NCBI RefSeq assembly: GCF_006715225.1
Contig: NZ_VFMU01000001.1
Span: 1,674,001 to 1,738,000 of the forward strand
Length of the DNA: 64,000 bases
Reading direction: 5' to 3'
Source: Arthrobacter sp. SLBN-112
GTDB taxonomy: Bacteria; Actinomycetota; Actinomycetes; Actinomycetales; Micrococcaceae
This document shows positions 43,861-52,239 of this stretch, piece by piece (position 1 is the stretch's first letter; the number at the start of each line of letters is the position of its first letter). The notes under the pieces were generated by a model that saw nothing but the letters and a program-made list of their open reading frames with translations, was not told the origin of the DNA and did not search any database. The translations under genes were made by a program, and so were the position numbers.

Positions 43861-45372
43861 ATGCACTTCTTCACGTATTCTTCAGAAATGTCACCTTCAA
43901 GCTGGAACAGGGACGTTTCCCAGCCGCCGACCACCGCCGCAGCGGAACTGGACGTCATCGCTCTGGGCCGCCGCGTCCGCCATCTCCGCAAACAAGCCGG
44001 GCTGACGCTCGATGACCTGAGCGCCGCCGTCGGGACCGCTCCAAGCCAGCTCAGCCTGATCGAAAACGGCAAGCGTGAACCGAAACTGACCCTGCTCCAG
44101 CACCTCGCGGGGGCGCTGAACGTCACCATCGACCAGATGCTCGGGTCCGAGCCGCCGAGCCGCCGGGCCGCCCTGGAAATCGAGCTGGAGCGTTACCAGC
44201 GCGGCCCGCTCTACGAATCCTTGGACCTGCCCAAAATCCGCATCAGTTCACGGCTTCCGCTGGATGTGCTGGAGGCCCAGGTGGGGCTGCTGCATGAGCT
44301 CGAACGGAAGATGAACGAGCAGGTGGCCACCCCTGAAGAAGCCCGCCGCGCCAATGGTGAACTGCGGGCCATGATGCGGGAGCGGGGGAACTACTTTCCG
44401 GAGTACGAGGCCGAGGCCCAGAAGGTCCTCAAGGAGGTGGGCTACAGCACCGGACCACTGAGCCAGCATGTCATCGCGGACATCGCCGCGCACCTCGGGT
44501 TTACCCTTCACCACGTGGGTGATTTGCCGCATTCCACCCGTTCCGTGACTGATTTGAAGAACCGCAGAATTTACCTGACGCAGAGCCAGCGGCAGGACCA
44601 CGACCCCCGTTCGGTGCTGCTGCAGGCCCTGGGCCACTACGTCCTGGGCCACGAAACGCCCCGGAACTACGGTGATTTCCTCGCCCAGCGCGTGGCCACC
44701 AACTATTTCGCCGCCGCGCTGCTCCTGCCGGAGCAGGCCACCGTGGAATTTTTGCAAAAAGCCAAAGCGGCCAAGGAAATCGCTGTGGAGGACATCCGTG
44801 ACGCCTTCGGCGTTTCCTATGAGACAGCGGCGCACCGCTTCACCAACCTGGCCACCAAGCACCTGGGCATCACCACCCATTTCCAGAAGACCCACCAGAG
44901 CGGGATCATCTACAAGGCGTATGAGAACGATGGCGTGAACTTTCCCCAGGACCACACCGGCGCCATCGAGGGCCAGCCGTCCTGCAAAGCGTGGACGTCA
45001 AGGGCCGTGTTCGATGTGCCGGACAAGTTCAGCGCGTACAGCCAGTACACGGACACACCGTCGGGCACCTACTGGTGCACGGCCCGCACCGAACGGTCTG
45101 CCAGCGGCGAGTTCTCCCTGAGTATCGGCGTGCCGTACCAGCACGTGAAGTGGTTCCGCGGGCGGGAGACCAGCGCCCGGGCCACATCCAACTGCCCGGA
45201 TCCCACCTGCTGCAAGCGGCCGCCTGCCACCCTCGCCAGCGAGTGGGCCGGCAACGCCTGGCCGTCGGCCCGGGCGCATTCGCATCTCCTGGCCGCCATG
45301 CCCCCCGGCGCCTTCCCCGGGGTGGACGAAACCGAGGTGTACAGCTTCCTGCAGGCGCACTCGGGGAGCTAG
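43861..45372 (+). CDS. ramB: RamB-type regulator of acetate metabolism (XRE HTH plus IrrE-like and DUF2083)
   Basis: 503 residues. XRE helix-turn-helix at about 35-95 (LGRRVRHLRKQAGLTLDDLS, then GTAPSQLSLIENGKREPKL). The middle ImmA/IrrE-like region has lost the classic HExxH (LQALGHYVLGHE instead). The C-terminal DUF2083 domain carries CPDPTCCKRPP cysteines. This is the short-chain fatty-acyl regulator family; RamB represses aceA and aceB in Corynebacterium and is autoregulated. The divergent position next to aceA fits. ATG 43861 has poor spacing to GGAAAG; 43888 is an alternative. Confidence 0.9.
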   Translation: MHFFTYSSEMSPSSWNRDVSQPPTTAAAELDVIALGRRVRHLRKQAGLTLDDLSAAVGTAPSQLSLIENGKREPKLTLLQHLAGALNVTIDQMLGSEPPSRRAALEIELERYQRGPLYESLDLPKIRISSRLPLDVLEAQVGLLHELERKMNEQVATPEEARRANGELRAMMRERGNYFPEYEAEAQKVLKEVGYSTGPLSQHVIADIAAHLGFTLHHVGDLPHSTRSVTDLKNRRIYLTQSQRQDHDPRSVLLQALGHYVLGHETPRNYGDFLAQRVATNYFAAALLLPEQATVEFLQKAKAAKEIAVEDIRDAFGVSYETAAHRFTNLATKHLGITTHFQKTHQSGIIYKAYENDGVNFPQDHTGAIEGQPSCKAWTSRAVFDVPDKFSAYSQYTDTPSGTYWCTARTERSASGEFSLSIGVPYQHVKWFRGRETSARATSNCPDPTCCKRPPATLASEWAGNAWPSARAHSHLLAAMPPGAFPGVDETEVYSFLQAHSGS

Positions 45373-45377
45373 TCCAA

Positions 45378-45545
45378 CGCCCGCTCACATCCGGTGGCTT
45401 TTTCCACACGCCCGCTCACTTTCTTTCCGAAAGTGAGCGGGCGTTTCCGCCGTTGGCGCCAAAGGCGAGTGGGCGTTTGGGGATTTTGCGCAGGAGGTGA
45501 TGGGGCGTTTCGGTGTTCGCTGCCAAAGGCCAGCGGGCATTTGGG
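45378..45545. repeat. 32-bp periodic repeat array with an orientation switch
   Basis: CGCCCGCTCAC occurs at 45378 and 45409. Its reverse-complement form then recurs at exact 32-bp steps: GTGAGCGGGCGTTT at 45433, GCGAGTGGGCGTTT at 45465, GTGATGGGGCGTTT at 45497 and GCCAGCGGGCATTT at 45529, where it runs into a gene end. The switch point is a perfect hairpin, CGCCCGCTCACTTTC / GAAAGTGAGCGGGCG (45409-45443). The other 18 bases of each unit vary. It lies between convergent genes. Confidence 0.88.
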
Positions 45546-46565
45546 TTATCCGTGCAGTGCCCGGTACGCGTCCGCTGCCGCCGGATGCAGGGGGACGCCG
45601 GCGGTGTTGATGAGGCTCTCCGCGCTGAGGAACTGCACTCCCAGGCTGGATTGGGGAATGAGCTCACCGGCGTTGTGCACCAGCAGTTGGACCGTCCGCT
45701 CCACGGTGGCGCTGTCCAGGTCCCTGCGGCACAGGAGCAGGTTGGGCGCGCCCACTGTCCACACGGCCGGCACACCCGGATAGCTGCCTTCCGGGATGAG
45801 GACGCGGTCGTACAGGCCGCCGTACCGCCGGCGCAGTTCCGGCAACAGCGCCGAAAGGTCCAGCAACCCCAGGGCCACCTCCTGCGCGGCCGCGGCGATT
45901 GCTGCAGTGGGGACGCCGCCCGACCAGAACAGGGCATCCACGGTTCCCGCTTTGAGCGCGGCGATTCCGTCGTTGAGGCCAAGATTTTCGACGGCGGCGG
46001 TCCCGGCGGAGGGTGCCGCGGCGTCCGCCGAAGCGCCCAGCCCGGCTGCTTCGAGGAGCCTCGGCGTTGTCAGCGAAGTTCCCGATCCGGGCTGGCCAAC
46101 GGCAACCCGGCGTCCCGCCAGTCCCGAAACGTCCCGGATGCCGCTGTCCTTCCGAATCACGCAGTGGACGTAGTTCTCGTACACCTTGCCGATCGCGGCA
46201 ATCCCGGCTGTGTCCCCGGCGGATGCGCCCGGCTGTACGGCAGCATCCGCCAGGGCCACGGCAAAGGCGGCGCGCCCCGCCCGCAGTTCCGCAATGTTGT
46301 CGAGGCTTCCGCCGGTGGCCACGGCCCGGGCACGTTGCGCAACGCCGTGACGCTCAAGCGCTGCTGCCAGAAGGGTGGAGAACTCGAGGTAGAAGCCGCC
46401 CGGTTCGCCGCCCGCAACAATGAGGCTCTCCGGCCGTTCTGCACCGGTGCATGCGCTGAGGGCAGGGGGCAGGAACGCTGCCAGGCCGACGGCGAACGCT
46501 GACGTCAGCACGGACCGTCGCGGCGGCAGCGCTACGGGGCCGCCCGGGATACCAAGGTCAGGCAC
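45546..46565 (-). CDS. TAXI-type solute-binding lipoprotein co-encoded with a two-component system
   Basis: 339 residues. Twin arginines at 16-17, a hydrophobic stretch and lipobox LSAC (Cys39) indicate an exported lipoprotein. The mature part is the TRAP-associated extracytoplasmic immunogenic (TAXI) fold: VAGGEPGGFYLEFSTLLA, ATGGSLDNIAELRAGRAAFA, then IRKDSGIRDVSGLAGRRVAVG. No TRAP membrane subunit is nearby. GTG 46565 overlaps the histidine kinase stop by 8 bp, so it is coupled to the kinase and may act as its ligand sensor (inference). The ligand is probably a small organic acid. Confidence 0.85.
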   Translation of the reverse strand: MPDLGIPGGPVALPPRRSVLTSAFAVGLAAFLPPALSACTGAERPESLIVAGGEPGGFYLEFSTLLAAALERHGVAQRARAVATGGSLDNIAELRAGRAAFAVALADAAVQPGASAGDTAGIAAIGKVYENYVHCVIRKDSGIRDVSGLAGRRVAVGQPGSGTSLTTPRLLEAAGLGASADAAAPSAGTAAVENLGLNDGIAALKAGTVDALFWSGGVPTAAIAAAAQEVALGLLDLSALLPELRRRYGGLYDRVLIPEGSYPGVPAVWTVGAPNLLLCRRDLDSATVERTVQLLVHNAGELIPQSSLGVQFLSAESLINTAGVPLHPAAADAYRALHG

Positions 46566-48009
46566 GGGTACCACCCCTGCTGGACCCGGGTGCCAGTTGG
46601 CCGGCCGGCGCAACGGGAAACTCGATCCGGGCTGACAACCCGTGCGGGGCCGCTTCGGCCAGCACCAGGCGGCCACCGTTGGCCGCGGCAAGCTCACCCG
46701 CGATGGTCATTCCCAGCCCGGTTCCCGGAACCGATGAGTGCTGGGGGGACCGCCAAAACCTGGTGGCAGCCAAGGCGCGCTCGGAAGCGGAAAGCCCTGG
46801 ACCGTCGTCGGAAATGACTATCACCACCGCGTTCCCCTCTAGCCGGACCCCTGCAGTCACAGTGGCGCCGGGGGCGTACTTGATTGCGTTGTTGAGGAGT
46901 TCTCCTGCCATCTGGGCCAGCTCTGCAGGGTGGCAGGCAACCAGTGCCGGCGGCTGCGGCGGCGGGGCAAGGACCAGCCGGCAGCCGGCCTGTTCCGCCA
47001 GCGGCGCTGCCCGCTCCAGCTCGCCTTCGAGGATGGGGAACGGGTCCACCGGTTGGGCAGGCGCACGGCCTGCGGGACTGCCGGAAGCCCGTAGGTACCC
47101 CTCGGACGCCCGGTGTTCCGCGGTCGCGAGCTTCAGCACTCCGTCCAGGATCTCCTCCACCCGCTCCAGCTCCGCAAGTGCCCGCTCGGCCGCATCGTGT
47201 TCCCGGACGGTCTTCAACTCAAGTTGGAGCAGGTCCAGCCGCAGCCGGAGCGCCCCCACCGGATTCCGCAGCTGGTGCGACGTGTCCGCGATCAGCTGCC
47301 GCTGCGCCGCCATGCTGGCACTTACAGTCCGGGCCATGGCAGTGAAGGACCGGCTCAGCTCCCGCAGCTCGGGCGGACCATCCTCCGGCAGGCGCCCGGC
47401 CCGCCCGGTCCGCTCCAGCTCGTGCAGCGCTGAATCCAACCGGAGGACCGGCCGTAAAACCCAGCCGGTGACCCGGGCGGCCCCCACCAAGAGCACGGCG
47501 GCCAGAGCAAGTGCCGCGATACCCACTGCGAGCCACCGCTCCCGGAGTTTCTGCTGCGCCGTTACGGCGTCGACGTCAAGGACCACGGCGCCCAGGACCT
47601 GGCTGGCGCTGCCGAAGGGCCGGAAGATGACCCGGGAACTGGAGCCAAAAGGCTCCAGAGGTTCCAGGGATGTGTTGCTCACGTTCAGCCGGGCAAGGGA
47701 CAGGGCATCCTGCACGTCGGGCTGCCCTGCACCAAGGCCGCCGGAAGCGAGGGTCTGCTGCTGGACCTGGACCACGATGCCTTCCCCATAGAGGCCCGAG
47801 TAGGTGTCCATCTCCCGCTGCAGCCGCGCGGTGTCGCCGTCGCCCGCGGCGTCAAACGCGACCTGAGCCAGCCGGTTCAGGGATGCTGCCCGGTTGATCT
47901 GGAGCTCCTGGGTCAGCTCCCGGGACGCGGACGACAGGATGGTGCCCGAAATCAGGAAGACCACCACCAGGCAGAGCACGCTGAGGACGCCCAGGACCCG
48001 CAGCCTCAT
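46558..48009 (-). CDS. Sensor histidine kinase (TctE-like arrangement)
   Basis: 483-residue membrane kinase. TM1 at about 5-26 and TM2 at about 160-182 enclose an extracellular sensor domain of about 130 residues. Then come a HAMP-like linker (about 182-235), the HisKA box DTSHQLRNPVGALRLRL with phospho-His245, and a HATPase domain with N-box NNAIKYA, DDGPGLS and GTGLGMTI. The ATG overlaps the response-regulator stop by 4 bp (ATGA). The TAXI lipoprotein gene follows with an 8-bp overlap, so the three proteins probably work together. Confidence 0.92.
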   Translation of the reverse strand: MRLRVLGVLSVLCLVVVFLISGTILSSASRELTQELQINRAASLNRLAQVAFDAAGDGDTARLQREMDTYSGLYGEGIVVQVQQQTLASGGLGAGQPDVQDALSLARLNVSNTSLEPLEPFGSSSRVIFRPFGSASQVLGAVVLDVDAVTAQQKLRERWLAVGIAALALAAVLLVGAARVTGWVLRPVLRLDSALHELERTGRAGRLPEDGPPELRELSRSFTAMARTVSASMAAQRQLIADTSHQLRNPVGALRLRLDLLQLELKTVREHDAAERALAELERVEEILDGVLKLATAEHRASEGYLRASGSPAGRAPAQPVDPFPILEGELERAAPLAEQAGCRLVLAPPPQPPALVACHPAELAQMAGELLNNAIKYAPGATVTAGVRLEGNAVVIVISDDGPGLSASERALAATRFWRSPQHSSVPGTGLGMTIAGELAAANGGRLVLAEAAPHGLSARIEFPVAPAGQLAPGSSRGGTRA

Positions 48010-48677
48010 GAGCCGGCCGCCTCCACCCGGTAGCCCACCCCGCGGACGTTGATGATGAAGCCGGGCTTCCGCAGCTTGGCCCGGAGCCCGGTGAGGTGCA
48101 CATCCAGCGACCGGGAGGACGCCAGGAAGGCATCGCCCCACAGGGCGTCCAGGATCTGTTCGCGCGTGACCACGGAGCCCGCATGGCGGGCCAGCAGGGC
48201 CAGCAGATCAAACTCCGTGGCGGTCAGGGGGATGGGCACGCCTCCTTTGGAAGCCGTGCGGCGGCTCACATCGATGTCCAGGTCGTCCAGGACGATAACG
48301 TCCTCCTGCGGCGTTCCGCGGCCTCGTCCCGCCCGCCGCGTCACCGCTTCAATCCGGGCCAGCAGTTCCACCAGCTTTACGGGTTTGACCAGGTAGTCGT
48401 CGGCGCCGGAGCGGAGCCCGAGCACCACGCTGCGTTCGTCGTCGCGGGCGGTCAGGATCAGGATGGGGACATCAGTGACTTGCCGCAGCTTGCGCAGCAC
48501 CTCCAGCCCATCCATGTCCGGCAGCCCAAGGTCCAGGAGGATCACCTGGAAGTTCCGATGCGAGAGCAGGGCGTCCGCGCCCCGGGACAGCCGCTGCGGG
48601 TGGTGCCCGGCGCTCTCGACGGCGGCGGCCAGGGCACCGGCCATGGCGTCGTCGTCCTCGACGATCAGCACATCCAT
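48006..48677 (-). CDS. OmpR/TctD-type response regulator
   Basis: 223 residues. The receiver domain has the acidic pocket at 8-10, phospho-acceptor Asp49 (ILLDLGLPDMDG) and the conserved Lys in LVKPVKLVELLAR. The C-terminal winged helix (LTATEFDLLALLARHAGSVV, then SLDVHLTGLRAKLR) binds DNA. ATG 48677 is preferred over 48683 because AAGGAAG then has proper spacing. First gene of the RR-kinase-TAXI operon. An inverted repeat in the divergent promoter region is the probable target. Confidence 0.92.
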   Translation of the reverse strand: MDVLIVEDDDAMAGALAAAVESAGHHPQRLSRGADALLSHRNFQVILLDLGLPDMDGLEVLRKLRQVTDVPILILTARDDERSVVLGLRSGADDYLVKPVKLVELLARIEAVTRRAGRGRGTPQEDVIVLDDLDIDVSRRTASKGGVPIPLTATEFDLLALLARHAGSVVTREQILDALWGDAFLASSRSLDVHLTGLRAKLRKPGFIINVRGVGYRVEAAGS

Positions 48678-48793
48678 GGCCATCTTCCTTGCTGTTGTGC
48701 GGAGTCCGGTTCACCCCCGCTTGGTGAGATTACCCCGTGCAGGCCCAATTTGCCCGGCCGCAACGGGCAGAACCGGCGGCACCGGGCACCGAA

Positions 48794-48812
48794 TCCTAAG
48801 GAAGTGTTAGGA
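48794..48812. promoter_or_regulatory. Inverted repeat, possible response-regulator operator
   Basis: TCCTAA (48794-48799) and TTAGGA (48807-48812) are exact inverted arms separated by seven bases, in the 232-bp region between the divergent response regulator and permease genes. The wider GGAAG/GGAAA words around it could be direct half-sites. Confidence 0.45.
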
Positions 48813-48909
48813 AAGTGCCGTCTGCGTTGGTTGTGCGGTGGATCACCCATACGGTGAATGAGGCCCTCCGCTGCCGGAGGCCGCCGTCACTACCAGGAGG
48901 AACTCGCCG

Positions 48910-50304
48910 ATGAGCACCCAACAAGCCGCGCCCCTGTCGGAGGCAGCCCAGACCCGCCGGGCAGTGGGCAACATCCTGAAGGGGTCCGCCGGCAACCTCG
49001 TGGAGTGGTACGACCTCTACGTCTACACCGTATTCGCAGCATACTTCCAGTCCCACTTCTTCAACTCCAAGGACGACCTCCAGGCCGGCCTTGAAGCAAT
49101 GGCGGTCTTCTCGACGTCGTTCCTTATGCGCCCCATCGGTGCCTGGTTCTTCGGCCGGTACGCCGACCGGAAGGGCCGCAAAGCGGCGCTGACGCTCAGC
49201 GTCACCCTGATGTCCGCGGGTTCCTTCGCCATCGCGGTGCTGCCCACGCAGGACGTAATCGGACTGTGGGCAATGATCCTGCTGGTCATCATCCGCGTGA
49301 TCCAGGGTTTCTCCGTGGGCGGCGAGTACGGCACCAGCGCAACCTATATGTCCGAGGCCGCCACCACCAAGCGCCGCGGATTCTTCTCCAGCTTCCAGTA
49401 CGTCACGCTTATCGGCGGCCAGATGTTGGCACTGCTGGTGCTCGTGGTCCTGCAGAACGCCATGCCCAAGGGTGATCTCACCGAGTGGGGCTGGCGTATT
49501 CCGTTCGCCATCGGCGGCGTCGCGGCCCTGGTGGTCCTGTGGCTGCGCCGCTCCATGGAGGAGACCGTCTCGGCCGAACAGCTCGAGGCCGCCAAGACCC
49601 CCGCAGTGGCCGGCCAGGCCCAGCCGGGCACCATGAAGCTGCTGTTCACCAGCTACTGGAAGCCGCTGATGATCTGCATCGGCATCACGCTGGGCGGCAC
49701 CGTCGCCTTCTACACCTACACCAACTTCATCCTGAAGTTCATGAACGATACGTCCGGCATCGCCAAGACCGACACCTCCGTGATCAACTTCTGGGCGCTG
49801 TTCATCTTCATGCTGCTGCAGCCGGTCTACGGCATCATCTCCGACAAGGTGGGGCGCAAGCCCCTGCTGCTTTGGTTCGGCATCACCGGTGTGCTCTTCA
49901 CCTGGCCGCTGCTGTCCACGCTGGCCGGCACCAAGGATCCGTTCACCGCGTTCCTGCTGATGATGGGCGGCCTGCTGATCGTGGGCGGCTATACCTCCAT
50001 CAACGCCCTGGTGAAGGCCGAGCTCTTCCCGGCCTCCATCCGCGCCCTCGGCGTGGGCCTGGGCTACGCGATCGCCAACTCGCTCTTCGGCGGCACCGTG
50101 CCGCTGATCGGCGCCGCGTTCCAGAAGGCGGAACGGGAAGACCTGTTCTTCACCTACGTCACCGTGGCCATCGCCATCTCGCTGCTGGTCTACATCTTCG
50201 CCCTGAAGAACAAGAAGACCACGCACCTCGATGACGAACAGGGCCACGCCTGGGACCAGGCGCCCAAGGGCAGCGGCAAAGACAAGGATTCCCTCGGCGT
50301 GTAG
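48910..50304 (+). CDS. MFS metabolite:H+ symporter (MHS family, KgtP/dicarboxylate-type permease)
   Basis: 464-residue permease with 12 membrane segments. The MHS signature is present: VGNILKGSAGNLVEWYDLYVY at the start, FLMRPIGAWFFGRYADRKGRK in loop 2-3, and IQGFSVGGEYGTSATYMSE. Closest by motif to alpha-ketoglutarate, citrate or proline/betaine symporters; the substrate is not certain. AGGAGG lies upstream of the ATG. It is divergent from the TAXI-linked two-component operon, which likely controls it. Confidence 0.9.
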   Translation: MSTQQAAPLSEAAQTRRAVGNILKGSAGNLVEWYDLYVYTVFAAYFQSHFFNSKDDLQAGLEAMAVFSTSFLMRPIGAWFFGRYADRKGRKAALTLSVTLMSAGSFAIAVLPTQDVIGLWAMILLVIIRVIQGFSVGGEYGTSATYMSEAATTKRRGFFSSFQYVTLIGGQMLALLVLVVLQNAMPKGDLTEWGWRIPFAIGGVAALVVLWLRRSMEETVSAEQLEAAKTPAVAGQAQPGTMKLLFTSYWKPLMICIGITLGGTVAFYTYTNFILKFMNDTSGIAKTDTSVINFWALFIFMLLQPVYGIISDKVGRKPLLLWFGITGVLFTWPLLSTLAGTKDPFTAFLLMMGGLLIVGGYTSINALVKAELFPASIRALGVGLGYAIANSLFGGTVPLIGAAFQKAEREDLFFTYVTVAIAISLLVYIFALKNKKTTHLDDEQGHAWDQAPKGSGKDKDSLGV

Positions 50305-50334
50305 CGCCCGGCAGGCACCAAGGCAATTGTTCCT

Positions 50335-50385
50335 AAAGGAGGCGTACGACGGCGGCTGCCCGGCCGCCGTCGGACGCCTCCTTTT
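50335..50385 (+). terminator. Rho-independent terminator after the MHS permease
   Basis: GGAGGCGT-a-CGACGGCGG pairs with CCGCCGTCG-g-ACGCCTCC around a short loop, followed by TTTTG. A long, strong stem with a T-tract in the plus direction. Confidence 0.88.
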
Positions 50386-50469
50386 GTGCCCGCTCCAAAG
50401 TGTCCTCCCACCTGCGCGGACTATATTGGCCATGTCAGAACACCACCACAATCGCGGGAGTCTGCACCC

Positions 50470-52218
50470 ATGGCCAAGGAACTTGCCACCCAGCTCATCG
50501 AACAACTCCAGGCTGCCGGGGTGCAGCGGATCTACGGGATTGTCGGTGACAGCCTCAACCCGATCGTGGACGCCGTCCGCCAGACGGGCGGTTCCGCGAA
50601 AGGCGGCATCGACTGGATCCACGTCCGCCATGAGGAAGCCGCCGCCTTTGCTGCCGCGGCCGAAGCGCAGCTCACCGGCAAGCTTGCGGTCTGCGCCGGA
50701 TCCTGCGGCCCCGGCAACCTGCACCTGATCAACGGCCTGTACGACGCCAACCGCAGCGGCGCTCCGGTGCTGGCCATCGCCTCCCACATTCCCAGCAAGC
50801 AGATCGGCAGCACGTTCTTCCAGGAGACCCACCCGGACCGGCTGTTCAACGAATGCTCCGTGTACTCCGAGCTTGTCAGCACGGCCGAGCAGGCGCCGCG
50901 CGTGATGCACAGCGCCATCCAGCACGCGCTGGGACTCGGGGGAGTCGCCGTCGTGACCCTGCCCGGTGACATCGCCGGGCTGGAGGCAACGGCACCCACG
51001 CCGCTTCCCGCCACGTTCCGCCCGGCCGCGCTGGTCCCGGACCCGGCAAGCGTGCGGGAGCTTGCGGACGCCATCAACGACGCCGGGAAGGTGGCCATCT
51101 TTGCCGGTGCCGGCGTGGAAGGGGCACACAGTGAACTGATGGCGCTCGCCGAGCTGGCCAAGGCACCCGTGGGACACTCGCTGCGGGGCAAGGACTTTGT
51201 CCAGTACAACAACCCGTTCGATATCGGGATGACCGGCCTGCTGGGCTACGGCGCCGCGGCCGAGGGGATCGAGGACGCGGACCTGCTGATCCTGCTGGGT
51301 ACGGACTTCCCGTATGACCAGTTCCTGCCGGACACCAGGACCGCCCAGGTGGACCGGGCGGCGCAGCGGCTGGGCCGCCGGACCGACGTCGACATCGCCG
51401 TTCATGGCGACGTCCTCCCCACCCTGCGCGCGCTGCTGCCGCTGGTGGAGGCCAAGAAGAGCCGGCGCTTCCTGGACCAGATGCTGAAGAAGCACGACCG
51501 GCTGATGAACAAAGCCGTAGGCGCCTACACCCGCAAGGTGGAGAAGAAGCAGCCCATCCACCCCGAGTATGCGGCCTCGCTGCTGGACCAGGTCGCTGCC
51601 GAAGACGCCATCTTCACCGCCGATACCGGCATGTGCAACGTCTGGACTGCGCGCTACATCAACCCGCTGGGCACCCGCCGGCTGATCGGCTCCTTCCTGC
51701 ACGGCTCCATGGCCAACGCCCTTCCCCATGCCATCGGCGCGCAGCTGGCGTACCCCGGCAGGCAGGTGATCTCTGTTTCGGGCGACGGCGGGCTATCCAT
51801 GCTGCTGGGCGAGCTCATCACCGCCGCCACGCACAAGCTGCCGGTCAACGTGGTGGTGTTCAACAACTCCACCCTGGGCATGGTCAAACTCGAGATGCTG
51901 GTGGACGGGCTGCCCGACTTCGGCGTGGACGTGCCGGACGCCAATTACGCTGCCGTGGCGCAGGCCCTGGGTTTCCACGCGGTCCGGGTTACCGATCCCA
52001 CACAGATCGAGGCCGCGTACCGGGAGGCCTTCGCGCACCCCGGCCCGTCACTGGTGGAGCTCATCACCGATCCCAAGGCGCTGTCCATCCCGCCGAAGAT
52101 CTCCGGCTCGCAGGTCATCGGGTTCGCCACGGCCATGTCCAAGGTGGTCCTCAACCGGGGTGCGGGCGAGGCCGTGAGCATGGCCCGCAGCAACCTGCGG
52201 AATATCCCGCGCCGCTAG
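50470..52218 (+). CDS. poxB: Pyruvate dehydrogenase (quinone)/pyruvate oxidase, PoxB type
   Basis: 582-residue ThDP- and FAD-dependent enzyme that oxidises pyruvate to acetate and CO2, passing electrons to quinone. The N-terminal Pyr domain has GIVGDSLNPIVDAVRQ and catalytic Glu in HVRHEEAAAF; GSCGPGNLHLINGLYDA follows. The central FAD-type domain contains AIFAGAGVEGAHSE. The C-terminal ThDP motif runs VSGDGGLSMLLGEL to VVFNNS. ATG 50470 is used; upstream in-frame sequence overlaps the terminator. It complements the nearby glyoxylate genes in acetate metabolism. Confidence 0.93.
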   Translation: MAKELATQLIEQLQAAGVQRIYGIVGDSLNPIVDAVRQTGGSAKGGIDWIHVRHEEAAAFAAAAEAQLTGKLAVCAGSCGPGNLHLINGLYDANRSGAPVLAIASHIPSKQIGSTFFQETHPDRLFNECSVYSELVSTAEQAPRVMHSAIQHALGLGGVAVVTLPGDIAGLEATAPTPLPATFRPAALVPDPASVRELADAINDAGKVAIFAGAGVEGAHSELMALAELAKAPVGHSLRGKDFVQYNNPFDIGMTGLLGYGAAAEGIEDADLLILLGTDFPYDQFLPDTRTAQVDRAAQRLGRRTDVDIAVHGDVLPTLRALLPLVEAKKSRRFLDQMLKKHDRLMNKAVGAYTRKVEKKQPIHPEYAASLLDQVAAEDAIFTADTGMCNVWTARYINPLGTRRLIGSFLHGSMANALPHAIGAQLAYPGRQVISVSGDGGLSMLLGELITAATHKLPVNVVVFNNSTLGMVKLEMLVDGLPDFGVDVPDANYAAVAQALGFHAVRVTDPTQIEAAYREAFAHPGPSLVELITDPKALSIPPKISGSQVIGFATAMSKVVLNRGAGEAVSMARSNLRNIPRR

Positions 52219-52239
52219 CTCCCGGCGCGTTGTGCCTGG

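Noticed and set aside
45378..45545. CRISPR array
   Set aside because: The 32-bp units have only about 14 conserved bases, the copies are degenerate, orientation changes in the middle, and no cas gene is present.
48796..51729. 977-residue open frame on the minus strand
   Set aside because: It lies antisense to the MHS permease and PoxB genes, which have clear motifs and good starts. Its composition is the Gly/His/Gln-rich pattern expected from reading high-GC genes backwards.
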